NCBI GenBank assembly: GCA_021807115.1
Contig: JAKAPJ010000008.1
Location: forward strand, 1 to 53,741
From: Microcaldota archaeon
GTDB taxonomy: Archaea > Micrarchaeota > Micrarchaeia > Micrarchaeales > Micrarchaeaceae
Direction: 5' to 3'
DNA: 53,741 nt
The translations under genes and the position numbers were made by a program. The notes beneath the pieces were generated by a model that worked only from the letters and a program-made list of their open reading frames with translations, made no database searches and had not been told where the DNA came from. Shown here one piece after another: positions 26,736 through 34,089 of this stretch (the first letter of the stretch is position 1; each line of letters starts with the position of its first letter).

Positions 26736-28132
26736 GATGCTCTTGCTGTGACTGAAGCCACCCTAATTGTGAGCCGTAGATTTGATGCGGACACTGCAGA
26801 TGGGGAAGCGGTGTAGTTAGCCCAGACGAATCCTGAGAAGACAGTGCCTGCGGGGGTATTTCCCATTATCACATTGTCAGTACTATAGCAAGGAAGGTTT
26901 GTCACCTGCACATTGGACGTGGGAGACAGGGTGTGGCTAGCTCCGAACAAGCCGCCCCTGAACGCAGATGCGCCCGGACCGGGCATGCCAGATGCGCTTG
27001 CGGCTGCGGCGCAGGCTAACTCGACATTATATAGAGCGCCACCGGCAGTCTGCGCAATTGTAAATGTAAGGTTACCGGACGTGCTGAGTACGGGGGCCCC
27101 GCACGTAAATCCGTTTGAGGGGGAGCAGGAGGCGGCAGTTGTGCTATTGCCTGGGTAGCTACCGGGCTTGGAAGGCAGATCTGCTATTGAGGAAGATGTG
27201 GTGTTCGCATCGGCGTGCGTCGCATTAAGCGAAAGTGCGGCCCTTATTGAAAGGGCTGCTGTCCTTATGCTTATATTAGCGCGTATGAAAAGCGGCACGT
27301 AAAAGTCTGCAGACAGGCAGGCCGCGTAGTAACCTGAGGTAGCCTGGTATAAGCTGCTGCCGGTTTCGTTTCTTGCGGCCTCGAGCTGTTTGGTTATTAC
27401 GGTGAGGTTGCCCCCTATCCGCCCATTGACTTCCAGGCACGGTGCATTCCCCTGTTGCCCCATCCCGAGTGTACTCGATGTTACATTTAGCCCGGAGTAT
27501 AACTCTGAAAGATTGAGGGCGTCTATGCTCACACCTTTTTGGCTTTCGTAGCGTATGAAGTTCCCGGAATCAAAACAAGTATAATTGCCTTGACTGTAGT
27601 TGTAAAACCAGTTGCCGCAATAGTAGATCATCGTGCCGTTCCTTACTATCATGCTGATTACATCCACGGGCGAAGAGGATGACAAAGCGTTAGGCGAAGT
27701 TATCTCTATAAGCATCCTGCTTTTGTTGAAGTACTTCTGGTATGATGCATGAATAGGGTAGGATGCCGATCCGATGCTTGACTGTGATGACAGCGTTATG
27801 TTCAATGTTCCTCTATATGTAAGGTTGAATTCCGGAATTGACATTACGTGCTGCACAATCACATTGGAGACATACAATGCACCCACCTGCTTACCCACAG
27901 GAATTATGGTTGCCAGCGGAGTCTGGGGCGATTGTGATGACCAGTAATACATGGATATTGCCACTACAACTATCAATATTGCGACATAGATGATGCCACT
28001 TCCGCGGTAAGGCGCTTTGACTGCCGAACCTGGCGCGCCGACGGAGGGAGGGGAAATTGCAGCAGTGCCAGTGTTCTTTGTCTGCTGAAGCTGCTGGCTT
28101 TGGGATGTAATTGTATACGGGTACATGCGCAA
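26732..28132 (-). CDS. Signal-anchored extracellular protein of unknown function
   Basis: 466 residues. A cytoplasmic Gln/Ser-rich tail of about 45 residues precedes one membrane helix (IIYVAILIVVVAISMYYW). The rest is extracellular, beta-rich, with many N-x-S/T sequons and paired cysteines (YYCGNW...FTCFDSG-like sites; TCGAP; LPCYS). No known domain is recognised. Its last codons overlap the FAD oxidoreductase start by 4 bases. Confidence 0.75.
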   Translation of the reverse strand: MRMYPYTITSQSQQLQQTKNTGTAAISPPSVGAPGSAVKAPYRGSGIIYVAILIVVVAISMYYWSSQSPQTPLATIIPVGKQVGALYVSNVIVQHVMSIPEFNLTYRGTLNITLSSQSSIGSASYPIHASYQKYFNKSRMLIEITSPNALSSSSPVDVISMIVRNGTMIYYCGNWFYNYSQGNYTCFDSGNFIRYESQKGVSIDALNLSELYSGLNVTSSTLGMGQQGNAPCLEVNGRIGGNLTVITKQLEAARNETGSSLYQATSGYYAACLSADFYVPLFIRANISIRTAALSIRAALSLNATHADANTTSSSIADLPSKPGSYPGNSTTAASCSPSNGFTCGAPVLSTSGNLTFTIAQTAGGALYNVELACAAAASASGMPGPGASAFRGGLFGASHTLSPTSNVQVTNLPCYSTDNVIMGNTPAGTVFSGFVWANYTASPSAVSASNLRLTIRVASVTARAS

Positions 28133-28195
28133 GTTCCACCATTATTCCGCTCATATTGAGCTGCACACATCTGCAGGCGTGTGGACTGGCGCCAC

Positions 28196-28594
28196 CTAGG
28201 CGGTCCGTCCCCTCCTTTTGTGCCTCTTGTGATTTTTGATAGGGATAATCGGCAGGGATCGGCTTGAAATCCATGCAGGTAGGCGGCGAATGTAGTGGCC
28301 AACCATTCCGCCCAGCATGCCTACGCATGTGCCGATTACCAGCGTCTCCACATTTGTTGCCACGGATGGTACGAAAGGTGGATAGACAAATATGACCACC
28401 AGCGAGTATAGGAAACCAGTAATAGCCGCGGAGACCGCGCGGCGCTTTATGCTGCCCTCCGTTATCGCCCCGGTGACAAGACAACCTAGCACGTCGGGAA
28501 ATATTGCAGAGGACTGCATGAATATGCCAAACGCATTGGCTATGAGGGTTCCTGCAATTATGGCAACTATCAGTCGCAAATCAGGTCGAGCCAT
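28196..28594 (-). CDS. Four-helix membrane protein of unknown function
   Basis: 132 residues from ATG 28594 (MARPDLRLIVAI). The frame is open further upstream, but that part is hydrophilic and crosses the divergent promoter. There are four hydrophobic helices (LIVAIIAGTLIANAFGIF; AAITGFLYSLVVIFVY; LVIGTCVGMLGGMVGHY and one weaker), then a very basic tail KNHKRHKRRGR that should face the cytoplasm. No family recognised. Confidence 0.6.
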   Translation of the reverse strand: MARPDLRLIVAIIAGTLIANAFGIFMQSSAIFPDVLGCLVTGAITEGSIKRRAVSAAITGFLYSLVVIFVYPPFVPSVATNVETLVIGTCVGMLGGMVGHYIRRLPAWISSRSLPIIPIKNHKRHKRRGRTA

Positions 28595-28710
28595 GCTATC
28601 AGATCGCCGTCGTATCCCGCGGTACGGCAGTATGCTGGAGGCGTGCGCGTTAGTGGATTTACGCTGCGCGCCCGTAAATGATACGAGGGAAATGTTTTTA
28701 TAGTGAGTTG

Positions 28711-28720
28711 TAATATATAC
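28711..28720 (+). promoter_or_regulatory. TATA box of the 46-residue zinc-ribbon gene
   Basis: TAATATATAC lies 12-21 bases upstream of the ATG at 28732; TTTTTATAG at 28695-28703 lies about 30 bases upstream and is the better spaced alternative. The transcript is probably leaderless. Confidence 0.4.
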
Positions 28721-28731
28721 TTGGCGATAAT

Positions 28732-28872
28732 ATGGACGCATATTGCGTTAAGTGCAAGGCAAAAAGGCAGATGAAGGACCCAAAAGAGGTAACCATGAAG
28801 AATGGTAAAAAGGCGGCCACGGGCACGTGCCCTACTTGCGGCACCAAAATGTTTAAGATAGGCGGCAAGTAG
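28732..28872 (+). CDS. DUF5679-like small zinc-ribbon protein
   Basis: 46 residues, read directly from the sequence. It contains two CxxC pairs (C5/C8 and C33/C36) in the pattern YCVKCKAKRQMKDPKEV then TGTCPTCGTKMFKIG, which matches the short zinc-ribbon family found widely in archaea and some bacteria. Likely a nucleic-acid or protein-binding knuckle; role unknown. It stands alone behind a strong AT-rich promoter. Confidence 0.88.
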   Translation: MDAYCVKCKAKRQMKDPKEVTMKNGKKAATGTCPTCGTKMFKIGGK

Positions 28873-29174
28873 CTTACCTGGCCTGTGCGTAATAGGTGCG
28901 CCATTAGGGTTAGGCAGATATGTGGATAGGTTGGGAATACAATGCGGATAACCGGGGGTCTAGCTTGCGTGAGTTTCACCACGAGTAGGCAGTTCCTCTG
29001 CCATGGCGCCCTCTAATTCAAACTTGTCAGCTATGACCGCCATGGTGTCCGGCAGGTCTGTGTCAAGGCTGAAGTGCTTGCGCGGTCTCTCAGCAGTAAG
29101 CCGTTTGGAGAGGGGGATGGCTAAAACTTTTGCATGGGGGTTGCGCGGGCTGCAAACTGCACAGTATGCTCACA
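28873..29174. other. Intergenic stretch without a confident gene
   Basis: About 300 bases follow the zinc-ribbon gene. A minus-strand frame is open across roughly 28967-29173 and reads plausibly near its end (MAVIADKFELEGAMAEELPT), but it has no suitable start before that internal ATG and no promoter. I do not call it. No RNA gene or repeat is evident. Confidence 0.4.
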
Positions 29175-29182
29175 TTTATAAA
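29175..29182 (+). promoter_or_regulatory. TATA box of the methyltransferase gene at 29205
   Basis: TTTATAAA is centred 26-27 bases upstream of the ATG at 29205, giving a leaderless mRNA and deciding that start over the upstream in-frame codons. Confidence 0.6.
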
Positions 29183-29204
29183 GCCGAATTGCCGTATCAG
29201 ATGC

Positions 29205-29990
29205 ATGGTGACTGACCGTACCCCAGATTACAACAAGTACGCGAAGGTGTACGACAAGACCGAAGCCACGGAGACTGAAGCACGCACGCTAAAGAACCGC
29301 ACCATAGAGGGGATACTAAAAAGGTACGGGACCAGGACAGTTCTGGATCTCACATGCGGGACTGGAGACCAGGTGTTCTGGCTTGCGGAGCGCGGCTACG
29401 GTGTTGTGGGCTCGGACATAAGCCCGGCCATGCTAAGCGTGGCGCGCCGCAGAGCAATGCTGCGTAAAATGAGGATAAAATTCCTGCAAGGGGACATGCG
29501 AAATGTAGAGGCAGGGACGTTCGATGCGGCGATAACGATATTCAACGCAGTGGGGCACCTATCTAAGCAGGGATTTGAAAGGGCAATGCGAAATATCCGC
29601 GACAACCTTAAGGACGGAGGCATATACGTATTTGACATACTTAATGCAAGCATGAGCAAGCCGCTTGAGGAGGGGCTGCTTGTTAACACCGTAACCGAAG
29701 CAGGGGCGGTTGCGGTACACAAGCTGCAGGTGTGCAGAATAAACAGGAGGAGCGGTATACTCACCATGGATGAGGTGTTCTGCACGTGGAGGAAAAATGG
29801 GCGCATAAAAATAGGGAAGCCGGTAAGGTGGACAATGCAGATTTACGGCGCGAAGGAGCTCAGGGATATGCTGGCGAGGAACGGGTTCAAAGTCCTGGGG
29901 CAATACTCATGGCCCGATGGCGGCAGGTTTCTGGGTAAGAACAGCAGCGCCATCCTTACGGTTGCAAGGAAAGTTCGATCGAATGGTTAA
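29205..29990 (+). CDS. SAM-dependent class I methyltransferase
   Basis: 261 residues from ATG 29205 (MVTDRTPDYNKYAKVYD). Motif I VLDLTCGTGDQ, motif II acidic GSDISPAMLSVARRR, motif 'LQGDMRNV' and post-I strand FDAAITIFNAVGHL are intact. The overall pattern resembles methyltransferase type 11/25 enzymes acting on small molecules or tRNA. The substrate is not predictable. A hairpin follows the stop codon directly. Confidence 0.88.
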   Translation: MVTDRTPDYNKYAKVYDKTEATETEARTLKNRTIEGILKRYGTRTVLDLTCGTGDQVFWLAERGYGVVGSDISPAMLSVARRRAMLRKMRIKFLQGDMRNVEAGTFDAAITIFNAVGHLSKQGFERAMRNIRDNLKDGGIYVFDILNASMSKPLEEGLLVNTVTEAGAVAVHKLQVCRINRRSGILTMDEVFCTWRKNGRIKIGKPVRWTMQIYGAKELRDMLARNGFKVLGQYSWPDGGRFLGKNSSAILTVARKVRSNG

Positions 29991-29993
29991 AAT

Positions 29994-30014
29994 CGGGTGC
30001 ACTGAATGCACCCG
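29994..30014 (+). terminator. Terminator-like hairpin after the methyltransferase gene
   Basis: CGGGTGCA and TGCACCCG form a perfect 8-bp stem around loop CTGAA, three bases after the stop codon. No T-run follows, so termination is a guess; the position is the main support. Confidence 0.4.
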
Positions 30015-30188
30015 TGGGCTCGGGACGAAAGGCGCAATGGCGGTTATTGCCCGGGGCGCATCGCCGTATGCAGAAACGCCCCGAATGGCCGGTGGGCTGT
30101 CTTATATCCCCAGATACGATTTGATATGGCTGCTACAGGGGGTAGGGACAAAAGGGGCATATAACTTTCTGCATTAATAGCATCATGA

Positions 30189-30677
30189 TTGCCGATTTAT
30201 TCGAAGTGGGGGGTGGCGGGCAAAAAAGGCAAGGGCGTGTTCGCAACGCGCTTTATCCCCAGAGGCACTTTTGTATACTTCGATTGCAAAAAATGCAAAA
30301 TGCTCAATTCAAAGAGGGAATGGGTGAAATCGTCCGAGGGAGGAATAGGGTTTTTTGATGTGCACGGAAGATACTGCAACGACCAACTCTGCTATACAAA
30401 CCATTCCTGCAATTCAAACGTTATGGGCCTTGGCAACTGCGTTGATATCGTAGTAAGGGACATTAAAAGGGGCGGAGGGCAGACAGAGGATTACAGGATA
30501 CTTTGCAACAATGAAATTAATTTTTCCGGGTTTGGCGGCGGTTGCAAATGCAGGGAACCGGATTGTATTAGGGATGGCACATTCTGTCGCCCGCCGACTA
30601 AGGAACTACAGTGGGTTTGGAGCAGGAAGATAAATGGTGCATTACTGTTGGCAAGCGCCGTGGATCAGCCCATCTAG
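30189..30677 (+). CDS. SET-domain protein (putative protein lysine methyltransferase)
   Basis: 162 residues. TTG 30189 is the only sensible in-frame start. GKGVFATRFIPRGTFVYFD is the SET-N strand pair with the GxG SAM site, NHSCNSNV the NHSC.PN motif, and CKCREPDC a post-SET zinc motif. The usual E(L/I)T.DY is EINFSGF, so the conserved catalytic Tyr is not obvious at that position. SET proteins methylate lysines of chromatin or ribosomal proteins; in archaea they are sporadic. A frame continues after the stop (next entry). Confidence 0.8.
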   Translation: MPIYSKWGVAGKKGKGVFATRFIPRGTFVYFDCKKCKMLNSKREWVKSSEGGIGFFDVHGRYCNDQLCYTNHSCNSNVMGLGNCVDIVVRDIKRGGGQTEDYRILCNNEINFSGFGGGCKCREPDCIRDGTFCRPPTKELQWVWSRKINGALLLASAVDQPI

Positions 30678-30683
30678 GCCCAA

Positions 30684-30822
30684 TTGTTAAAAGAGCATAA
30701 GGAGCTTTTGCAGTTCTTCGACAAAAAAACGAAGCCGAAAGCTCGAAGAATTGATGGCAAAACTGGAAAAAGGCAGGGGTGCGGCCCATGCCGAATATAA
30801 GCTAGAGAGGGATAGGGACTAG
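30684..30822 (+). pseudogene. Possible frameshifted small coding remnant
   Basis: After the SET stop, the same frame reads LLKEHKELLQFFDKK from TTG 30684. A run of seven A (30723-30729) then separates it from another frame reading KLEELMAKLEKGRGAAHAEYK, ending at TAG 30820-30822. One base fewer in the A-run would join the two into a helical peptide of about 45 residues. This could be decay, a sequencing error in the homopolymer, or programmed slippage. Confidence 0.35.
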
Positions 30823-30970
30823 AGCGCACTCGGGATGAGACGCCTGATGTCGGCCTGCTTCAAAAACGCAATTGGCTAAAAATAAGTGGTGCAAAGCGTT
30901 CATTTGCTTACAAGGCGTATGCCTCAGATGCAGTCGTAACGCTTTATCTCATTTTTGCCGAAGGGTGCCG

Positions 30971-31150
30971 CTAACCCTCTTTTAGGTAAAGTTTAGTCTC
31001 ATCTGCCTTAAACTCTGCGCCCTTATGCGCGCCGCTGCAAAATGGCTTCTTGGTTGAATGCCCACACCTACACAGAGCGTATTCTACCTTGCCATCTATC
31101 TTGACAAGCAATGGGCCGTCCTTGGTAAACTCAAATTCTACTTTTGCCAT
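30971..31150 (-). CDS. CDGSH-type iron-sulfur protein (short form)
   Basis: 59 residues read directly from the sequence. CRCGHSTKKPFCSGAH supplies the CDGSH cluster ligands C27, C29, C38 and H42 (3 Cys, 1 His), with CSGAH in place of CDGSH. It should bind a [2Fe-2S] cluster and act in electron transfer or redox sensing. A TATTTAAG element on the minus strand around 31176-31183 is a well-spaced TATA box. It lies at the left side of the AT-rich island. Confidence 0.88.
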   Translation of the reverse strand: MAKVEFEFTKDGPLLVKIDGKVEYALCRCGHSTKKPFCSGAHKGAEFKADETKLYLKEG

Positions 31151-31319
31151 AGTCTCACACAGATACTTCTACCCAGCATTCTTAAATACATTCGGGTTAT
31201 CTCATCCCTTGCTGCGCAAGACTGGATTTGAAGGGCGTCGTCCGAAGCAGACGTTGAGCTTAAAGTAGTACGCCCGAATGATATTCTTTAATATGCTTCG
31301 ATATCGTTTGGCACTTTAC
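31151..31319. other. Gene-free AT-rich junction at the left side of the tRNA-Asn island
   Basis: It contains the CDGSH promoter and, at 31242-31268, a string similar (23 of 27 positions) to 33263-33289 at the edge of the 79-bp repeat, beginning CCGAAGCAG and ending TTAAAGTAG. This may be an old insertion scar. No gene seen. Confidence 0.4.
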
Positions 31320-32267
31320 CTAAGTTTTTCTTTTCAGAAATTCCTTCACCTGCAGGTAATATTGCTTGAGGGCAAAGTCGACAAAGGTTTTTGGATTATT
31401 AGTTTCAACAGAGGCCACTAAGGCATCAAAATATGCCTCTTTGTTAGCAGAGATGTTGATTAAAGGGAAATGGTTATCTAGCAGTGTTTTGTTGAAGATC
31501 AATCTGCAAATCCTTTTATTGCCATCCAAGAAAGGATGAATCCTGTATAAGACATAATGGGCCACCGCCGCCTTCTCTATAGGGTTGAGCTCGCTTTTGC
31601 CGTACCATCCAAAAAATTGCTTTAACAAAGGGATAATCTTGCTATGATGTGGTGGACGGTATCTTAATTCCCTGTCCCCAGACGATCTGGCTGATCTTTT
31701 CCTATACAGATACACCTGCTTTTTCCTAAAGTCCCCTGGAGTTTTCACCTCAAATTTTGCCATTATTGTACGATGCAGTGCAAGGAGGTAATTCTGGTCT
31801 AGTTCATGGGTCCCTTTTATTGATTCGACGGCCTGAAGCATATTTTTACTGATTTGCTCGCGCAATGTCATTCCAGAGGTCTTAATTAATGCGTTTTTAA
31901 CATCAATTAGATCAACATCGACCTCTTCTGTTGTCAGTGTAGTGAGTGTGAAAATCACAGTGCTATCTATATCGTATTTTCTCCTTTTTAGATTCGTCAA
32001 TTTCTGGTATTTTTTATCGAACGCTATGCTGAACAGTATGCTCTTTATGACTTCGTCTTTGTTCATTAGCGAATTAGAATAGTCTTTGCCCGATAGTCTT
32101 TTAATCAGCTCGACCTTGAACTGGCTTTCGATTTTTTTTAAGGATTTATCGGTGGGTTTTTTTACTCCAATATACTTGCTAAAGCTTCTCGATTTGTCAG
32201 CTAAAAAATAGCTTAAGAATGAATAGTAGTAGTTTCTTTCTTTAATTTTTTTTACTACTAAGGTCAT
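31320..32267 (-). CDS. Fic-family protein (putative AMP-transferase)
   Basis: 315 residues. The Fic core motif HPFLDGNKR (244-252) with catalytic His is intact, as are the upstream LLALHRTIMAKFEVKTPGDFRKKQVYLYRK and the helix AVAHYVLYRIHPF. The N-terminal 130 residues are helical. At the expected position of the inhibitory [ST]xxxE[GN] helix the sequence is DSTVIFTLTTLT, without the Glu. Fic proteins attach AMP or other nucleotides to Ser, Thr or Tyr of target proteins, often as toxins. Low GC unlike the flanking genes suggests transfer. Confidence 0.92.
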   Translation of the reverse strand: MTLVVKKIKERNYYYSFLSYFLADKSRSFSKYIGVKKPTDKSLKKIESQFKVELIKRLSGKDYSNSLMNKDEVIKSILFSIAFDKKYQKLTNLKRRKYDIDSTVIFTLTTLTTEEVDVDLIDVKNALIKTSGMTLREQISKNMLQAVESIKGTHELDQNYLLALHRTIMAKFEVKTPGDFRKKQVYLYRKRSARSSGDRELRYRPPHHSKIIPLLKQFFGWYGKSELNPIEKAAVAHYVLYRIHPFLDGNKRICRLIFNKTLLDNHFPLINISANKEAYFDALVASVETNNPKTFVDFALKQYYLQVKEFLKRKT

Positions 32268-32274
32268 AATATAG

Positions 32275-32348
32275 TTAGGTAGATAAAAATATTTAATCCT
32301 ATCTACCTAAAGTTAGGTAGATAAAACTATCTCGAATAATCTACCTAA
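32275..32348. promoter_or_regulatory. Two tandem dyads overlapping the Fic promoter
   Basis: TTAGGTAGAT at 32275-32284 faces ATCTACCTAA at 32301-32310; the same pair recurs at 32313-32322 and 32339-32348. Each dyad has 10-base arms and a 16-base spacer; copies are 38 bases apart. The first spacer contains the AT-rich TATA region for Fic. This looks like a cooperative repressor operator. Confidence 0.75.
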
Positions 32349-32463
32349 TCTTCGTAAAAACATCGCCCAATGCAGGAGCGTTGCCGAAGGTTGACTGCCT
32401 ACTCGATATTGTTTAATATCATTCGATATTTCTGTCACTTTGCTAGAACAGTCATTTTGAGCG

Positions 32464-32718
32464 TTATTTCTTATAAATTTCACGCCGGTGGCCTACATCC
32501 AGCACCATAATCAACTTGGCCGTTTCATCTATATTGACTATTAGCATGTAATCACCAGCCCTAAGGCTCAATTCCGAAAGTCCAGTTAGTTTTTTTACGA
32601 ATGGTTTAGGATTTTCTGCAGCTAGGTTTAGTCGTTTTGCTATTTGCATTTGGAATGTTTTGCTCAGACCTAGAAAGGCCTTTTCTGCCAACTTCGAAAA
32701 AATGACCTTATAGGCCAT
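32464..32718 (-). CDS. RelE/ParE-superfamily toxin
   Basis: 84 residues. MAYKVIFSKLAEKAFLGLSK, the basic middle (KKLTGLSELSLRAGDYMLIVNI) and the C-terminal VLDVGHRREIYKK give the RelE fold pattern, including the GHR...Y end typical of mRNA-cleaving members. It overlaps the antitoxin gene by 11 bases and follows it in the same operon. Confidence 0.92.
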   Translation of the reverse strand: MAYKVIFSKLAEKAFLGLSKTFQMQIAKRLNLAAENPKPFVKKLTGLSELSLRAGDYMLIVNIDETAKLIMVLDVGHRREIYKK

Positions 32719-32953
32719 CTAACCCCGCCCGCTTCTTTACTTCATCGAAGCTAACGTATTTGCCTGCCCTTATCTCATTTAGAGATTGCTCGATGTGTCT
32801 CAAAGTTTCTGGGCTCAATTCTTCGCTGTCAGTTTCAAGGTGAATCAGCCGTTCGATAACATCATTATAGGTTTCCCTGGGATGCAATTTACGTGCATCC
32901 AGCGCCCTTTTTACCCTGCGGTCTACCTGTATGGTAGTTTCCGGTTTCTCCAT
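32708..32953 (-). CDS. RelB/RHH-type antitoxin
   Basis: 81 residues. TTIQVDRRVKRALDARKLHPRETYNDVIERLI is a ribbon-helix-helix DNA-binding region; the acidic C-terminal part (LSPETLRHIEQSLNEIRAGKYVSFDEVKKRAGL) would wrap the toxin. It precedes and overlaps the toxin gene, the usual antitoxin-first order. A tandem repeat in its promoter is the likely operator. Confidence 0.88.
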   Translation of the reverse strand: MEKPETTIQVDRRVKRALDARKLHPRETYNDVIERLIHLETDSEELSPETLRHIEQSLNEIRAGKYVSFDEVKKRAGLDGL

Positions 32954-32959
32954 ATTATT

Positions 32960-32993
32960 TATAACGTATTATAGATATTTATAGCGTTCTATA
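32960..32993. promoter_or_regulatory. Tandem operator of the RelBE-like pair
   Basis: TATAACGTATTATA (32960-32973) and TATAGCGTTCTATA (32980-32993) are direct repeats of TATARCGTNNTATA, 20 bases apart, just upstream of the antitoxin start. The spacing suits two RHH dimers; the AT-rich part also serves as promoter. Confidence 0.6.
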
Positions 32994-33193
32994 AACAATT
33001 ATGCGTGGTACGCCCAAGCTCAAACCTGCCCGGTAAACTCCAGGGATGGAACCATCTGGGGGATAGGCGTTTTCGCCACGGACTTGGAAGAAACAAAGTA
33101 TATACGATGAGGATCCCGGAGTAAAAGCGGGAATTTTTAGGTACGAACTTCATAAGGGGAGGGGAGTACCAGGTAGCTCTCTAAAATAGGCTT
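32994..33193. other. Degenerate non-coding stretch in the island
   Basis: No intact gene. Short open pieces occur in different frames (for example DEDPGVKAGIFRYELHKGRGVP near 33108-33165 on the plus strand), which could be remains of a lost gene. No RNA gene seen. Confidence 0.35.
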
Positions 33194-33272
33194 TTGCAGG
33201 TTAAATCCCCTAAGCACTTCCAGAAATTTGCCAATTTTACGACGACAAAATAAAAATTCCGCCCGATGCAGG
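33194..33272. repeat. Left copy of the 79-bp direct repeat (att-like)
   Basis: It matches 35111-35189 at 78 of 79 positions (A at 33203, C at 35120). The last 13 bases, CGCCCGATGCAGG, equal the 3' end of tRNA-Asn read on the other strand. The 1.84 kb between the copies holds the VapBC-like pair and the kinase gene. Confidence 0.9.
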
Positions 33273-33313
33273 CGTGGAGCTTAAGGTAGAATCCCCGGAG
33301 TATATTGTTTAAC

Positions 33314-33724
33314 TCATAATGAGCCAACAAGGGCAATGAGCTCTTTTGTAGTGGCGATTTTGACCCTTTTTTGTTGTCCAAAATCGTTATCGTTGCTCCA
33401 AATTATGGTGTCTTCTTGCAATGCACACGAGAGATACAGCCAATCCTTCGGGTCCTTAATAAGACTGGCCGCAGCTGGCAAAAACGGTTTAAGATCCCTA
33501 TCTGGTACTAGCGTTAGCTGCCCAAAGACCTTCAGTATAAGGTGGTGTAGCTCCTTTTCTGGCAACCCAGATTTTTCCTGTACTTCTAGGATATGCTGTA
33601 TTAGCTCATCCACAATAAATTCTGGAGCAAAAAGCGACAGCGCAGGATTGAAGAAGAGCTTTCTCGTCGTCGAATCCTTTATGAGGCATGCAAACAGTAC
33701 GTTTGCATCAACCGTTACCTTCAT
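33314..33724 (-). CDS. PIN-domain toxin (VapC-like)
   Basis: 136 residues from ATG 33724 (MKVTVDANVLFACL), inside the end of the antitoxin gene (17-base overlap). A longer frame starts at 33754. The PIN acidic residues are D6, E40, D94 (KDPKDWLYLSCA) and D112/D114 (SNDNDF). Expected to be a Mg-dependent ribonuclease neutralised by the upstream-encoded partner. Confidence 0.9.
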   Translation of the reverse strand: MKVTVDANVLFACLIKDSTTRKLFFNPALSLFAPEFIVDELIQHILEVQEKSGLPEKELHHLILKVFGQLTLVPDRDLKPFLPAAASLIKDPKDWLYLSCALQEDTIIWSNDNDFGQQKRVKIATTKELIALVGSL

Positions 33725-33950
33725 GGAGAAGCGCCTTTGCGTGTTTTGCCGCACTCTTTGATATCTTTTCGTTGATTGATTTCCAATCCCTCCAGCTGAA
33801 CTTGCTTCTTTTGGCTATATTTTCTGCCTCCCTAAACTCTGCAAGTTTCTGCTCTATGACGTTCCTTACCGCGCTTGACCACTTAACAGTAGGATGCCTC
33901 TTCATCTCCATCTTGAGCTCCCTGCTAATCACGAGGGTAACATTTGGCAT
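33708..33950 (-). CDS. VapB-like antitoxin
   Basis: 80 residues. PNVTLVISRELKMEMKRHPTVKWSSAVRNVIEQKLAEF fits an RHH/AbrB-like DNA-binding start of the archaeal VapB type ('V.W..V.R..I...'), and the charged C-terminal helix would contact the PIN toxin. It overlaps the toxin start and lies behind a 19-bp palindrome. Confidence 0.85.
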   Translation of the reverse strand: MPNVTLVISRELKMEMKRHPTVKWSSAVRNVIEQKLAEFREAENIAKRSKFSWRDWKSINEKISKSAAKHAKALLHEGNG

Positions 33951-33954
33951 TAAA

Positions 33955-33973
33955 TCACATAAATATTATGTGA
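33955..33973. promoter_or_regulatory. 19-bp palindromic operator of the VapBC-like pair
   Basis: TCACATAAATATTATGTGA has perfect 8-base arms around ATA. It begins 5 bases upstream of the VapB start, between the AT-rich TATA region (33979-33995) and the coding sequence, where a bound antitoxin would block transcription. Confidence 0.7.
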
Positions 33974-34089
33974 AGGAACATATTTATTATTTATTATTTA
34001 TTGTTTAGAGCTAGGCAATTGCACGCATCGGGTTTAAGGTAGATTTTTGATTAGGGCCGGTTATTAGAATTATCTAACAATATATCCAC

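Noticed and set aside
28698-28982. 94-residue minus-strand protein
   Set aside because: It covers the clear 46-residue zinc-ribbon gene in antisense and has no family features.
29003-29215. 70-residue plus-strand protein
   Set aside because: It crosses the TATA box and start of the methyltransferase gene, and its composition is not protein-like.
32275-32348. CRISPR-like array upstream of Fic
   Set aside because: Only four half-sites in two dyads; spacers are short and AT-rich and no cas genes are near. An operator explains it better.
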